DNA of 64,000 nt, from the NCBI GenBank assembly GCA_001566295.1, contig KQ964245.1:563524-627523 (forward strand), in the 5' to 3' direction. Numbering within the stretch: position 1 is the stretch's first letter; each line of letters starts with the position of its first letter. The notes below the pieces were generated by a model that searched no databases, was not told the DNA's origin, and saw nothing but the letters and a program-made list of their open reading frames with translations. Position numbers and translations under genes: made by a program. Origin of the DNA: Microdochium bolleyi (taxonomy: Eukaryota > Ascomycota > Sordariomycetes > Xylariales > Microdochiaceae). This document shows, in pieces, positions 43,088-55,115 of this stretch.

Positions 43088-43427
43088 ATGCCTGACGAAG
43101 AGATCGCGGTGTACGACGAGGTCGAGATCGAGGACATGACCTACGACAAAGACCGTCAAATCTACCACTACCCGTGCCCGTGTGGCGACCGCTTCGAGAT
43201 CGCCCTGCTGGACCTCCAGGATGAGTCCAACGACATCGCCGTCTGCCCCAGCTGCAGTCTGATGATTAGAGTAATCTATGACCAGGTGAGACAAGTGATC
43301 CAGGTGCCGCGGCGGAGGCATTCGCAGGTCATGCTGACAGAGTTTTCGTGAGCAGGACAATCTGCCCAAGCCCGACCCCGAACCGCCCGCCGAGCAGACC
43401 GCACAGCCTGTGCCTGCTGCCGCCTGA
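43088..43427 (+). CDS. DPH3: Diphthamide biosynthesis protein 3 (CSL zinc finger)
   Basis: Exons 43088-43285 and 43356-43427 (70-nt intron, GTGAGA...GAGCAG, phase 0) give 89 residues. The CSL-type finger is complete: YDEVEIEDM, then YHYPCPCGDRFEI, then VCPSCSLMIRVIYD. Four Cys (CxC and CxxC) bind iron or zinc. Dph3 passes electrons to the Dph1-Dph2 radical enzyme that modifies a histidine of elongation factor 2, and it also serves Elongator in tRNA wobble modification. The Pro/Ala-rich tail from exon 2 is short and variable in fungi. Cytosolic. Confidence 0.95.
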
Positions 43428-44169
43428 ACACAGCCACATACGCAGTAGTTCCGACCAGCAGTAGCAAAACCCCGTCCGACACTGATCTAAATCAACGAGT
43501 ACCCGCTTGCGACGACTTACACCGGCGGGAAATTGTACTGAGACCTGGATGGCAGGTTCTCGTCACCAGGTCAATATGTGGCAAATCAGCACAGCACGCC
43601 ATGCTCATAATTTGGATATCGCATTAGAACCGTGATGCCTCGCGCGACAGGCACGCCAGACGGAGACACGGAGAAGCGGGCGGCACGGCCAAGCAGCGTC
43701 TCGATCCCAGCACTGTGGCCCCTGTCACGGGGCGAGTTGGAATCCTAGAACGCTGGCAACCACAGGTCCAGCCACCTCGGTGAAGCAGTCATGCATATCC
43801 TTTGGACCTCGACACAGATGCGGCTGCTCGCCATACCGCGGAGCTCGCCAAGCCATCAGAGCATCACGAGTATGGTATGAAGGGATTCTATTGCCCTCTG
43901 CCGCTATCTGGGTATCCTATGAAGTCGAAAAAAAAATCGAGCCAGAACCGAAATAAAGACTCCGAAGCGCCGTATCCACCGTGGATCATGAAAGTCGCGA
44001 TGAGTAGCCCACTCATTACATTATGGCTGTCGCAGAGAGCCGGCTGTGAAGAAAGTGCGAATGGTGTGCTGGGTGAAGAGGAAAGGGAGCCGGCCGATAT
44101 GTACAGTGTGTTATCGCTCTTGTCGATGCATTACTTTTGGTGTTACTGGAGGATGCTGCCCATCCTGTC
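43428..44169. other. 3' flank between convergent genes
   Basis: No gene seen between DPH3 and the small minus-strand gene. It includes a short A-run near 43930. Confidence 0.4.
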
Positions 44170-44441
44170 CTATAACAGGAAGAGGCCGGCTGCCGAGAAG
44201 ACGATGAGGCCCATAAAGGAGGCATCCATGGCGTGCTTGTCTGTCGGCGTGCCTGGAGAACCGAGCGAGAAGTCTGACAAGGCGGCTACAGGGAGAGCAT
44301 GTCAGTGGTGGTCCGACGTTGCGACAAGGTGCCCAAGACAAGGCATGGATATGAGACTGTCTTACACATTGCACCGGCGGAGGTCTGCGCAGCGACCGTT
44401 GCCGGGAGCACGAAGCCGAGGATGATCTTTCCGACCTTCAT
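44170..44441 (-). CDS. Small secretory/membrane protein (63 residues)
   Basis: Exons 44441-44366 and 44285-44170 (80-nt intron, GTAAGA...CTGTAG, phase 1) join to 63 residues. The start MKVGKIILGFVLPATVAAQ is a clear signal peptide with a likely cleavage after AAQ or nearby. The middle (SALSDFSLGSPGTPTDKHAMD) is short and polar. The end ASFMGLIVFSAAGLFLL is hydrophobic to the last residue, as in GPI-anchor signals or a single-span membrane protein. It was not recognised as a known family. A C/A-rich leader precedes the ATG. The exon pair, splice sites and signal sequence together support a real gene. Its role, perhaps at the cell surface, is unknown. Confidence 0.6.
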
Positions 44442-47400
44442 GGTGTTTTTGATTTTATGGTGTTGGTGTGTTGGCTATGGTGTTTTCTCCTCGTGTGATT
44501 GTGTGATTGTGTGATTGCTTGCTGTCGTCGGAGGCGATGGTCGTGGGCGATGCCAAGCGAGTGATGACTTTGGCGTTTGGGGGCGGCGTGTCCAGGTCTG
44601 ATGCTGCCGTGGGAGCGTGACCGGTGCGGTGGTGTAGCGAGTGACGAAGGAACCAAGTGCGATGAACAGCTTCCCGAGCTCGTGTGGATGCTTGAGAGAA
44701 CGAGTCCGGAGAGAAGCGGCAGATATGGATGAGTAAAAGTAACCGGACGCAACAGGAGGGCGAACAGGACGGGCGTGGGTGTGTGGATTAAAGGTCAAAC
44801 GTGGTGTGGGCATCGCTGCGGCGATCGGGGGGTGGGTGTGTGGATGCGGCGCCAACGGTCGGCTGCAGCACCACGCAAAATCTGGTTTCTGGACAAAGTG
44901 GGCGTGGGCCGTGCCTTGCTTTGCGGCAGCCGGGGGATGCCAATCGAGGCCACCACCGGCGCAATTATGGAGCCTCCATGGGGGCCGTCTTGTCCTGTCC
45001 CTGGCCCCTTGTTCCTAGCGTTGCGCCATCGCATGGCTCAGATTTTTTTCGAAGCCCGCGGGACGGATGGCCCAAGCAAGGCAGCACACCCAATAGCCTC
45101 CGCGATCCAGCCTGCCTCAATCTCGCCTCGGGAAACAAGCCGCTGAGCTCAGGCGATATCACACTTCGCTGGCTGGCTGCACGTCCAGGTGGTCTATCAA
45201 ATGACTGCGTACTAACCATGGGTGTTGCGTGGCACACGTCCGCGTATACGATATGCAATGCGCGGCGCGGAGGCCGGGCTTGTCCTGATCTCATCAGACG
45301 GGCAAGCAGTCAATACTGTACAGTACCGGGCCTTGCAGCAACAAGCACGCCTTGCGTTGCATTGCAGGAGACCACCTCCCCAGCCGCCCACGCAGTACAG
45401 CACACCCTTTTCCTGGTCACAGGCAAATGTACCTTACGCAGTACATGTCCTGTTGTGTTGCAGCCGAGCCATGCATTACTGCGTAATGAGCCGCCCACCC
45501 CTGCCTCTTGCGTGCCCGCACACCCGCGCCACCTGCCGCCCTGGTATATGTATCTCGGGCTGTTATCGCTGCATAATAATACCTGCTGCAGCATGATAGT
45601 GGTAACCCGCGGGTCCCTCCCTCCCCCCTGGTCGGGATGTAGTATACCCCTGCCAGGCATTTACATCATAGGGCGTCACACAATCGCGCGTGCACAAGAC
45701 GAAGGACTGGCACCCTTGTCTGCACACCACGGGAGAGACAGCAAGTGGATAAGCAGGTTGGTTGTGTCTGGTGTTTGAACGGGGGATGTCAAATATAATG
45801 TCTGACTCGCGCGCGCGAAAAGTGAGCATTATTTGTGCACGCAGTTTAATCAGGGAAGACGTTCTGGTGATCGCCCCAGCCATTCTAGCCTGCTCTTCAG
45901 TTGCGGGTGCCGAAGAACATGCGGGCGCTTTTCTCCGTGACTTGTGTGGCTAAGGAGGTACGCTTGTTATTAGTGCCCAGTGGCCCCCTGGGTGGCCCAG
46001 GAGTGGGCGGCCTCGGTGGCCACTATGCAATGACCCCATCAGAGGCACTCTTTTGTGCCTGAGCAGCGAAGTGCAGAACCGAATTGAGCTGGACCCCTTT
46101 CGTTGATTATTATGCACTGCGGGAAAGCAGTCGGCCATCCTCTCGCCTGCCTCCCTGGTCCAAGACAACCCAAGCACCTGTGCGCGCGCGGAACGTTGCA
46201 AGGAGTGCCTACCGAAATGCTTGACTGCGACCAAGCACGGCCAGGACATGGGGCCAGCGGACAGGGAACTTGCCTAAGGTAGTAATAACTCGGTGTCCAA
46301 GGAGGAAGATAGGATCCGTTGCGCACACTGGGGGACCAGTTGTTCCATGGGTGAAAAACCTCGGCGGCCTTGGCAGTGTATCAATCGGTAACGCTGGGAC
46401 CCCCCACTCCCATGGTTCTCCGTAAGGGGCCTGGCCTGGCGCCTGGCAAAGCAAAGCAAAGCAAGCACCCCCCAACCGCCCGGTTGTCCAATATTGGTCG
46501 ATGCACAAATTGACTTGATGATGTCCAGGTGAGTGTCTCGCGCGTCACGCAACCACGAAGAGCTGGGAAGAATTCTTCCGAAGAGGATGGAGCGAGTCAC
46601 ATTAGAGTTGCAAGAAGGCCACAAGCTCCCGAACCCCGGACTGCGGCGCAGGTGGTATCGTCGTGCTGTGGGTTACGAGGCGTCGTCATTCTATGCTCTG
46701 AAGGGGATGGAGATCTGCCCCAGTTGGGGGTATGTCCGCACATCGTGGTGGGCCTCTTCCGAGTCAGAACTTTCCAAGGTTCCAGGTTGTTCTCGCTGGA
46801 CTATTCAGCGGGTTTAAACGTGAGAAAGTGCCACAGGGGTCGGTCATTGGCGACCCGATGGCACCGACAGGTCACAATACCCACGGAGATTCCCCGTTCG
46901 GAGCATCCATCAGGGATATGCAATTGTGCATACTCCGTGCATGTGTGTGCACTTGACTGCTTGCACGGAGCGCCGTGCGTATTGTGGTTGACATCAATCA
47001 GCACACACCAACCAAAGGAAGAAGCACGAACCAGCGGGAGGCTCCTCTGACAGTGCTATTGAATCAGGCCTGCTAAATTACTCCCGTGCCTACCTGTACG
47101 CTACCTACACCGCAGTCTAGAACCTCGCAGATACCACATTTCAATTTCTCTCTCTCGACGCCCCGTTTCAGTCAAAAGTGCGTTCCTCCGGTCGATTCGC
47201 TGGCGAAAAGGTCCAGCCAGCGCGCACACCATTTGGCCTGCGCGGACGGAGTAGTGGAGCGGGCTTCTTGGGGGAATACGGGAGGGAAGAGGCAGCCAGC
47301 GTGGCAAAACTGCTGCTGCTGCTGTCTGCTGCTGCTTCGTGGCCACATGACTCCTCATTGCATCGCCCGACTTTGCCGGCCGGCCCTCGTGTCCGCATGC

Positions 47401-47656
47401 ATCTTGCAATCATGATCCCGTCACCACACTGGCCCTCCCGTCCAGCAGCAAAACATCAACAAAAACACCAAAACAAACCTGGCTCTGCAGGTCGGGAGCG
47501 TACCTAAGTGCGCTAGAATCAGAGGTGGGGGGCCACGACACAGAGAAAGCCCGAGGTTCGCAGCGGCGCGCCGGCGAGAAAGGCGGCTCGACCAAAAACG
47601 TGGCTTGCGGGCTTGCAGTAGTAGTCCGTGGCTTCACCACCTTTAGGCGCCGCGCC

Positions 47657-47669
47657 GGGGGGGGGGGGG
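47657..47669. repeat. Poly-G run
   Basis: Thirteen consecutive G on the plus strand. Confidence 0.9.
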
Positions 47670-47846
47670 CTAATTTGAGTGCGCGTGGCGTGCACCGGTG
47701 CAGCTGGAAACTTGGCCCGGGCCCGGGACGCCACGGAGACGTGAGAGGGCCGGGTTCCTGATCGTCAGGTGCAGCGGGAGTAAATCCTGCAATAGCGCAG
47801 TCAGCTAGTTATGGGGGGGTTAGTCTGTCGACGTGCATGTTTCGTG

Positions 47847-47873
47847 CAGCAGCAGCAGCAGCAGCAGCAGCAG
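47847..47873. repeat. (CAG)9 microsatellite
   Basis: Nine uninterrupted CAG units, not within a recognised gene. Confidence 0.9.
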
Positions 47874-49670
47874 CACAAACGCACTTGTCAATGTGCCCAT
47901 GATGATAACATGGTAGGTTAAGTTCCGCTGTGCAGCGTGGCTTTTTCCTGTCTGTGGTTATATTCCCACACAAGGACGGCCGCACGCACCAGTGCATTCA
48001 GAGTCGCAGATAAGAAGTCCAGAAGTGCTGGGTCAAGTCTCAAGAAGGCGATTGATCTCCGCCGGGACCTTGGACGCACTACCAGCCACCTCAGTCCTTA
48101 ACTCAGGCGGCATTCCACCTCCCAAAACACCTGGCCACGGCTGCGGGGGATCTGCTAGCTTAGCCCGCCTGCCTTGCCCCTGAAGCCGCAAGGCGACGAG
48201 CGACGATAGGCTCCAGGCCTTGTTTCACTTGTGAGCCCCGGAGCAGCAGTAGCGCACCCGCAGCTTTAGCACAAAGGCCGATGGTGAGCTAGAGAACAAT
48301 CCGACGGGCGGCTGGGCGGCAGGCGGCGGCTGACGTAAAGCGCCCGGCTCGTCCGGCAAGCTGTCGGACGCTGAGAGAGATAACGATCCTGGAGTTCTGC
48401 GTAACCTGGGGGGGGTGCGCCCAATCGAGTATGTGCAACAAGATGTGCCCCGCGTTTCCTGGCGCCATGACGTAGATGTCCGATCTGGAAATGCAAGTCC
48501 CAGGCCGGAGGGGTGGTAGGGTTTGGGGTCGGTGATGATCGCGAGTCTGTCGTTGATACCAACTTGACACACACAAGACCGGCAACTCTGTGCCGTGCCG
48601 AGAGCTTTGTTCCGGGGGGCGGCCTGCCTGTGACTTGCAGAGTGGGACATGCTGGAGGATTACTGCGGGGCTTTGCGGATCGTCAAGGACGACAACTCTC
48701 CGCATCATAACTCTAGACCTTCAGACGCGGAGACAAAGTAGTGTCGGGGCCTGTTTGAATGCAAGAGAAACAAGGACAGACACCGGGTTGGTGCCACCGG
48801 CGCTTTTTCCGTTTGTGCCGGGTTTCGTGTTATCAGTGGACCGAGCTGTTGGCAAGCGGTCTACTACATTGCTTCATGTCACCACGGCTGGCCGGCCAGT
48901 TGTTGACCCGTTTGACTCGCTGTAGGTGTCACCTTGGCCGATCATTGAACTTGCATACAAGGGTAAGGGTAGTTGATAGGCGTACCCAGTTTGGTCCTTC
49001 AGAGGCTGGCACGTAGAACGTCGCAGTGATTGCATCATAGCCTGGTTCTGCCTCCTCCACCGAGACTTGCCCTCAAGCTGGCCGGTGGGTACACAACTCA
49101 CGGTTTGCGAACCTTGACGAGGCTGTGACAGATGATTATCGAACCATTGATCCAGGACACGGGATCGGGGGGTTACACTGTAGCCTTGACACATGTCATC
49201 GCCGGCTCCCATTTGGAAGGGTGTGGAGATCCGCAATGAAGAGGATGTATCCAACATGCGCTGTGGGAACTCATCGGCACTTGTTGGCACAGGCAAGGTA
49301 AATTGAGAGGTCGAAAACAACCACCCATATCACAGCAAGCAGATTTGGCAACAACTTTTGCAATGTGCAAGATCAAATCGAGGCACATGGGTTTGTGCGA
49401 ATTTGCACACTGAACTACTCACTTGGTGGAGATACATCAGATGGTAAAACCCTAAATTTCACAATACCGCCTCTTACCAGAGATTCCTGAAGGGATTACT
49501 TCGAGATCAAGTCATCCGCGAGGACACACGGTAGTGTGAAGTTTCCAAACCTAGCTCGTGCGGCTTGATCTTCGGTGACATACAAGCAATCATATCCTCG
49601 TTCCTGCTGTTTCGTCCATGTCTAACATGAATCATCAACTCATATCTCACCCGAGAGCTGCCCTCCGAGC

Positions 49671-51596
49671 TCAAATGTAACTAATATGCATGGGCAACTG
49701 GCCCGCTTTGAGAGACTTCATCGCGGTCGACTCGAAGTCCATATCCATGCCGAGCTGCTCGAAGCGAGCCTGTCTTTCTGGCTCCATGCACCGCTCAACC
49801 CAGACCTTCTTCATCCGAGCTATGTCGCCCTTGCATGCCGTAACGTCGTCCTCGGTCAACCAAACTCCCCTGAGGGCAGCGTACTCCTCGACGTTGCTCG
49901 TCAAGCACCGCTCCCAACAACCATCAAGATACCATAGCTCCATGCTTTCACTCCTCACCTGTTGCAACATCGCCGCACAGGTCTGCCGAGCCCCGCGGTC
50001 TACCAAGCCAGCCCATCTCTCGTACTCTGGCGTGGGACGCTGCCGGAAGATCCGCGCGAGACTCGCGTCCTCGCAGCCCGCGACGCACGTCTCGACCATC
50101 TCCAGCAGCGCGGCCGCCATGTCTCGCCGCCTGCCCTCGTGCGCGCGGTCCGCCGCCGCGGAGCCCATGAACCGCAGCATCGCCAGCTCCGCCCGGCCGG
50201 AGAACGGGTCAGCCGCGACGTGGACGACGCGCAGGACTCGCTGGCGCGCGTACGCGTCCCACGGCGCCACGCACTCGTGCCAGCCGTACTGCGCGGCCGA
50301 GACGTCGACCGCCAGGACCTCGCCCGAGGACAGCAGCGTCGCACGCAGCACCGAGTGCTCGGTCGGGCCCATGTGCAGCCACGGGCAGCGCGCGTGCTCG
50401 CGGTTGGTGATGCAAACGGGGTTCACTGCGTTCCGGGCGATGAATGTGACTTGCTCGATGTCCTTGCAGAGCGCTACGAGCAAACATGTTTCAGGTCGTT
50501 TAGTGACTGCGATGTGTGCGGGAAAGTGTTCGCTTGCAGGAAGGCAAGTACGGGAGAGAAAAAAAAGAAAACAATAAATGGACTTACGGCCAAGGATTTT
50601 CTTCGAGAGATGTCGTCCCACGAGGATCGGATCGTTGCACTTGCCCGCCATGAGAGCAGCATGAAACGCCAGCTGCGACGGCGGGTCATCGCAAGCCAGC
50701 TGCTGCAGGATGGAACTCCCGGTCAGGTACATCTGATCGCGCGGGACCTCCTCGAAGACGGTAATACCGTCTTTGATGTAGAGTTTGTCGAGGGCCGAGA
50801 ACGAGGCGTGGGCCGCGAGGTTGTAGATAAGACCCTGGAGCAGGCTCGCGGCTCGAACGGCTGCCCTGCGCCGGCTGCAGAAGATCTTGTGCCGAGGCCA
50901 GTCCGCCTTCTGGCACTCTTCGCTGCAGTAGTAGGTGCAGAATGCCTTCTGGCCTGCGACGGGGATCGCACATCCTGTACACCACCTGAGCTGGGCTGGC
51001 TCACGCGAGCCGTCGCGAGACTTGTGGCAGGCAGGACAAGTATGGCTCCCTCCTTCCTCCGAGAGCCGTGAGAGATCGGTGATGTCGTTTACCAGGTCGC
51101 GCTCTGTGTTGGTGCGCACACCGCCACCACCCAGCGCTTCTTCTCTCTCGCAGTCCTTCCTGCCCTGGGCAATCCAGCGAAAATACCGAAGCTGTCGTGC
51201 TTTTGCCGAGTCGCCTTCTAGCTCGGCAGCGGTCTTTGACAAGGCCAGATGCGCAAGGACGTCCCAGAAGTATGCGAAATCAGTCTCGTGCTCGCGCAGC
51301 GAGTGGGCACGGGAGGGGAGGCGCTCTGGGGCCCGTGATGTCAGAAACTCGTGATCCGGGTCCTCGCTGCTCCGGACAGCTCTCGCGGCGCGGAGCGCGG
51401 CCAGGGCCTCCACGAGCTTGTCGTCCCATGGGCGCCCGTGCTTCCTGATATGTGCCTCATGTTGCTGAGAGTCGGGCAGCGTTGCGAAGAATGTCTCGGC
51501 GGTGCCCATGGCGGTGGAGGTGGCCGTGGCGCTGTACACCGGGCTGGGCAGCTCGGCGAGAACTGCCTCGACTCTGTCCATGGCAGTGTGTTTCAT
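49671..51596 (-). CDS. MYND-finger protein 1
   Basis: Exons 51596-50588 and 50473-49671 (114-nt intron, GTAAGT...CGTAG, phase 1) give 603 residues. The MYND finger reads CPAC, CTGC, CTYYCSEEC and HKIFC (residues about 186-240), with all the usual zinc ligands. Upstream is a conserved helical region with KARQLRYFRWIAQGRKD. Downstream comes NAVNPVC and a long domain ending in VWVERCMEPERQARFEQLGMDMDF. Two paralogues in this window (52547-54325 and 57965-59734) share this layout, the intron site and phase, and the closing motif. MYND fingers bind short proline-rich peptides. No SET catalytic motif is seen, so a methyltransferase activity is not supported. The biological role is unknown. Confidence 0.85.
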   Translation of the reverse strand: MKHTAMDRVEAVLAELPSPVYSATATSTAMGTAETFFATLPDSQQHEAHIRKHGRPWDDKLVEALAALRAARAVRSSEDPDHEFLTSRAPERLPSRAHSLREHETDFAYFWDVLAHLALSKTAAELEGDSAKARQLRYFRWIAQGRKDCEREEALGGGGVRTNTERDLVNDITDLSRLSEEGGSHTCPACHKSRDGSREPAQLRWCTGCAIPVAGQKAFCTYYCSEECQKADWPRHKIFCSRRRAAVRAASLLQGLIYNLAAHASFSALDKLYIKDGITVFEEVPRDQMYLTGSSILQQLACDDPPSQLAFHAALMAGKCNDPILVGRHLSKKILGRKSIYCFLFFLSRTCLPASEHFPAHIAVTKRPETCLLVALCKDIEQVTFIARNAVNPVCITNREHARCPWLHMGPTEHSVLRATLLSSGEVLAVDVSAAQYGWHECVAPWDAYARQRVLRVVHVAADPFSGRAELAMLRFMGSAAADRAHEGRRRDMAAALLEMVETCVAGCEDASLARIFRQRPTPEYERWAGLVDRGARQTCAAMLQQVRSESMELWYLDGCWERCLTSNVEEYAALRGVWLTEDDVTACKGDIARMKKVWVERCMEPERQARFEQLGMDMDFESTAMKSLKAGQLPMHISYI

Positions 51597-52546
51597 GACC
51601 TTTTGTGACGGCGCAATGTCGTTGTCTGTCTCGATGTGAGAAGTATGTGATGACGTGATGAGCTTGATTTTCGTGATGTGATGATTGTGACGGTGTCTTG
51701 GTGCTTGTGTCTGTGCTCAAACACCGGTGCGGTGTCGTTTGCCGTGGTCTCGGAGAAGGAGCCTCAAAGCACAAACGGTTGACAATATCAGACGACTTTT
51801 TGACGTACATGACGTTTGTGGTTGTTGGCAAGACTTGGTACAGAGAAATGGATGATACTTGAAGGATGGGTCGGCCCGGGTTTGTTGCTGTGGCATTCTC
51901 GGATGGGGGGCGTGCAAGGTGTGCGTGCAACTTTGATGTTCCGGGCACGTTGCTGGATAGACCGCAAGAAATAAAGTTGTCAGGCATAAGGCGTGGATTG
52001 TACTGAAAGAGAGGGTGGTTGCAACGCTCTGTAGAGCCTAAAACACGCTGAGAGCACAACTGGCAAGGCTTACCAAAGACGATATTGAACTAGGTTAAAG
52101 GTTTGCGCTTGATATTTTGCGAATCGCAGTGCTTTACACAGACCGCGAGCAAGGCTGCCTACGGTAAAAACCATGCACGCCGCATGTATAGACACCCGTG
52201 ATTCCTGTTGCAGATTATTTCTTGTTTGTTCTCTGACACTAGACAGCTCTACAGCACTTAACCTCAAAGTCTTACCACCCCTTATGGCCAATCTATATGG
52301 GTACGTTCGGAATTGACACCATCCTGTAGCCGAGGTCCCGGACACATCCAACGCCAATGACCCTTGCCTGTCGGAAGTCCTTCTCAAGACTCATCTCCAA
52401 AGTTATCCGAAAAGATAATATGTCCTGCCACTCATTGCTGGTGTCGGGAATGCCAACCCTTGCTTCGCACTAACTCGACAAACATGCGCCATCTGCGATG
52501 TTGCCCGAGACGAAAAGTGTACTCACCCGATTCGGGACTTCTTAGA
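51597..52546. other. Spacer between MYND genes
   Basis: 5' flank of MYND gene 1 and 3' flank of MYND gene 2. Nothing else recognised. Confidence 0.4.
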
Positions 52547-54325
52547 TCACTTGGAGTTCATCTCCGTCTGCAGCTTTGTGAAGTCCATATTCATCCCGAG
52601 TCTCTTGAAGACGGCTTGCCTGTCACGGCGCATGCATCGCTTGATCCATATTCTCTTCAGCACTGTCTCGTCATCTTTGTATTTGTCGACAATCTCCCGG
52701 GACAGCCAGACACCCTTCAGAGCATCGACCTCCTCAGGCGAGCGCGTCAGGCGCTGACTTGCGGTTTCGTCAAAGTACCAGCGCCGGGTGCCGGCCTCCT
52801 GGATGGCCACCGTAACACGGAGGCACTCTTCCACCGCCGCATCGCAGATACTGTCCGCGGCCTTCTTGTATTCGGCAGCAGGCAGCTTCAAGAGGTCGGT
52901 CACCGCGCTGAGCTTGCGCGACTCTGCCTCGCGGGTGATGAGGCCCACGAGATTCGCGACCATCACGCGACGGGAGTTGTGAGCAGGGATGTACTCTGGA
53001 CCTTCGGTCTCTTTTCTAAGCTCCACCTCCTGCTGTGCGATATCGTCGAGGCTGGCGACGCTCTCGCGGTCTGCCGGCATCGCTCGGAAGCTGCGCCACT
53101 GCTCCCAGGGTGAGATGGGGACGCGCCAACCGAACTGGCCGCAGGTAACGTCCAGTGCCATCTGATCCCCAGACTTTAGCGTGAGTCGGAGTACAATGTG
53201 GGGTGCGAACATATTGAAACGTTGTCGCTCATCGCCAGCCGGCGGTTGCAGGTGGCACACCGGGTTCACTGCGTTGCGTGGAAAGACAGTGACCGCTTCA
53301 ATATTCCTGCTGAATGCTAAAGACCGAAAAGAATTGTCAGCAAGCCGATCGCACGGGGCCAATGAGAGATTATCGAGTCAGGGATCCGCGAGCATGAAGA
53401 ACTTACGCTTGATCAGTAGGTCCAGGAGCTCTCGGCCAACGTGAACAACTTCGATGCATTTACCCGCGTTTAGCGCAGCGATCCAAGCTGCCATGGTGTG
53501 GCCGTCCGTCTTCGTGAGCTCGGGGAGAATCATGTGCATATCCGTAGCTCCCATGAAGTGCATGTGGCCTTGGTGGACTGTCTTCAGGTAGGTGATGCCA
53601 TCTTTCACACCAAGCTGCTCCCATGGAATGTAGCCTCCGGCTGACTCTAGGATCTTCATGAGTTCCTGCACGAGCCATGCTGCTCGAATGACCTTGCGGC
53701 GGTTGTTGCAGGCGGCTTTGTGCGCAGTCCAGTGCTCCTTCTGGCACGAGGGGCTGCAGTAGTAGGTACACGAGACCTTGTAAGTTCCGCAGTCGCTTTC
53801 GATGGCACAACCGGCACAGCACGAGAAGCTCTCTGAGTTGCTAGGCTTCTTGTGGCATGATGCACAGGCGCGATTGGGCTCTGCGGGAAGGCGCACGGCT
53901 GCTCTACGGTTCGACTCGGTGCAAGTCGTGGTTCCGTTGGTCATCAAGTCCTTCTCGGCATCGTTCCTGCCGCGAACGACCCAGTTGAGGAAGCGAAGCT
54001 GGCGGGCCATTGCACTGTCGCCCTTCAGTGATACCATGTCGTTCTTGGTGGACAGGGCGGCGAGCGATCCCCAGAAATTGCACGTGTAGTAGGGCTCCTT
54101 GGGGAGACGAGACACGAGGTACTTGTGAATGTCGGTCTGACCACGCATGCGGAACCCTGGAATCAATGTGGCAAGATAGAGTTCCTGGTCGGGTGCGTGT
54201 CCATTCTTCTTGATGGACTCGTCGAACTTGTCGGGGGAGGGCATGCGGGCGAAGAAAGCCTCTACGTTGTCGCGGATCTCGAGACGATCCATTAGTTCCT
54301 TGACGTCGCTCAGTGACTTGAACAT
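52547..54325 (-). CDS. MYND-finger protein 2
   Basis: Exons 54325-53407 and 53316-52547 (90-nt intron, GTAAGT...TTTAG, phase 1) give 562 residues. The finger is CASC, CAGC, CTYYCSPSC and HKAAC. The upstream block MARQLRFLNWVVRGRNDAEKD, the post-intron block NIEAVTVFPRNAVNPVC and the closing IWIKRCMRRDRQAVFKRLGMNMDF all match the other two copies. The DVTCGQFGWRVPISPWEQW segment corresponds to DVSAAQYGWHECVAPWDAY in gene 1, showing that the whole length is homologous, not just the finger. No catalytic motif is recognised. The tail differs in length among copies. It is a member of a local duplicated family, 950 bp from gene 1 on the same strand. Confidence 0.85.
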
Positions 54326-55115
54326 GTTTGCGTTTCGCCCTTGGGGTGGTGACGGTCAAATCAGCCTCAGCTCACCAGAACCTCAGATTACTTCCACTCA
54401 CCGTATGGCGTGATACCAGGTTGAAGGTGTAGTTTTTAGGTGTCCTTTGGGCGGAGCTTGACGCTGGTTGATGTCTCTGAGGTCGTGAATCTCTGAGCAG
54501 ATGCACGAGTAGGGTCAGAAGGGAGGACAGTGGTCGCGCGGCAAACCACGAAAGATTTGAGACGACTTACTTGTGATCCGGTCCAAGTGAGACTGGCGGC
54601 TATTCGGTCTGCACTAAGAGGCTTTGAGGCGTTGATGCCTGGGAGAGATCGCTGTGCAAGATAAACTGCCAACAACCACATGAATTGTGTTGTTGCTGCT
54701 GCTGGAGTTGAAGCAGAGGAGATGAAGATCGAGACCTGCCCAGTGCAAATGGATGGATGTGGGAGAAGAGAAGTGCCGCCTGGCGTGGTTGCCACGGAAA
54801 TGTGCATCACGACATGACGGTCTCGGAGCATTGATCGCCCTCCCTGCTGTCGCGAGCCACCACCACTTGCAGACGACTTGACTTGCGGAAGAAGTAGGCA
54901 ACTCCGAGTGAGCTTTTCACAATGACCGGAGAGTGATTGGAAAGATACACGGCGAGTCGTCAACTCAACGCGGTAGTCGGCATCTCAGGCCAAGCATGTC
55001 TACCATAGAGCAGCTGATAACCACACTGATCAACAGTAAGGTCAGGTATCTAAATCATGAATAGTCGCACTTTCTCTTGAAGTCTCTCATTGCATGTTCA
55101 GCGGCATCGGCACAC
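54326..55115. other. Spacer, nothing recognised
   Basis: 5' flank of MYND gene 2 and 3' flank of the F-box/ankyrin gene. No motif. Confidence 0.4.

Larger units (their letters stand above)
44442..49670. other. Long gene-poor region
   Basis: 5.2 kb with no recognisable protein family on either strand, although a plus frame of 325 codons (44801-45778) stays open by chance or composition. It contains simple repeats (poly-G, CAG, GCAAA). It could be a long regulatory region, hold non-coding RNAs, or contain lineage-specific genes I cannot see. Confidence 0.4.

Noticed and set aside
44801..45778. 325-codon plus-strand frame
   Set aside because: No family resemblance, odd composition and no splice or leader support. 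Long chance frames are common in GC-rich DNA.
47847..47873. (CAG)9 as a CRISPR-like or coding poly-Gln repeat
   Set aside because: A simple triplet repeat without spacers and not within a supported gene.
49690..51071. Long plus-strand frames opposite MYND gene 1
   Set aside because: Antisense shadows. The minus frame has the zinc finger and intron shared with two paralogues.
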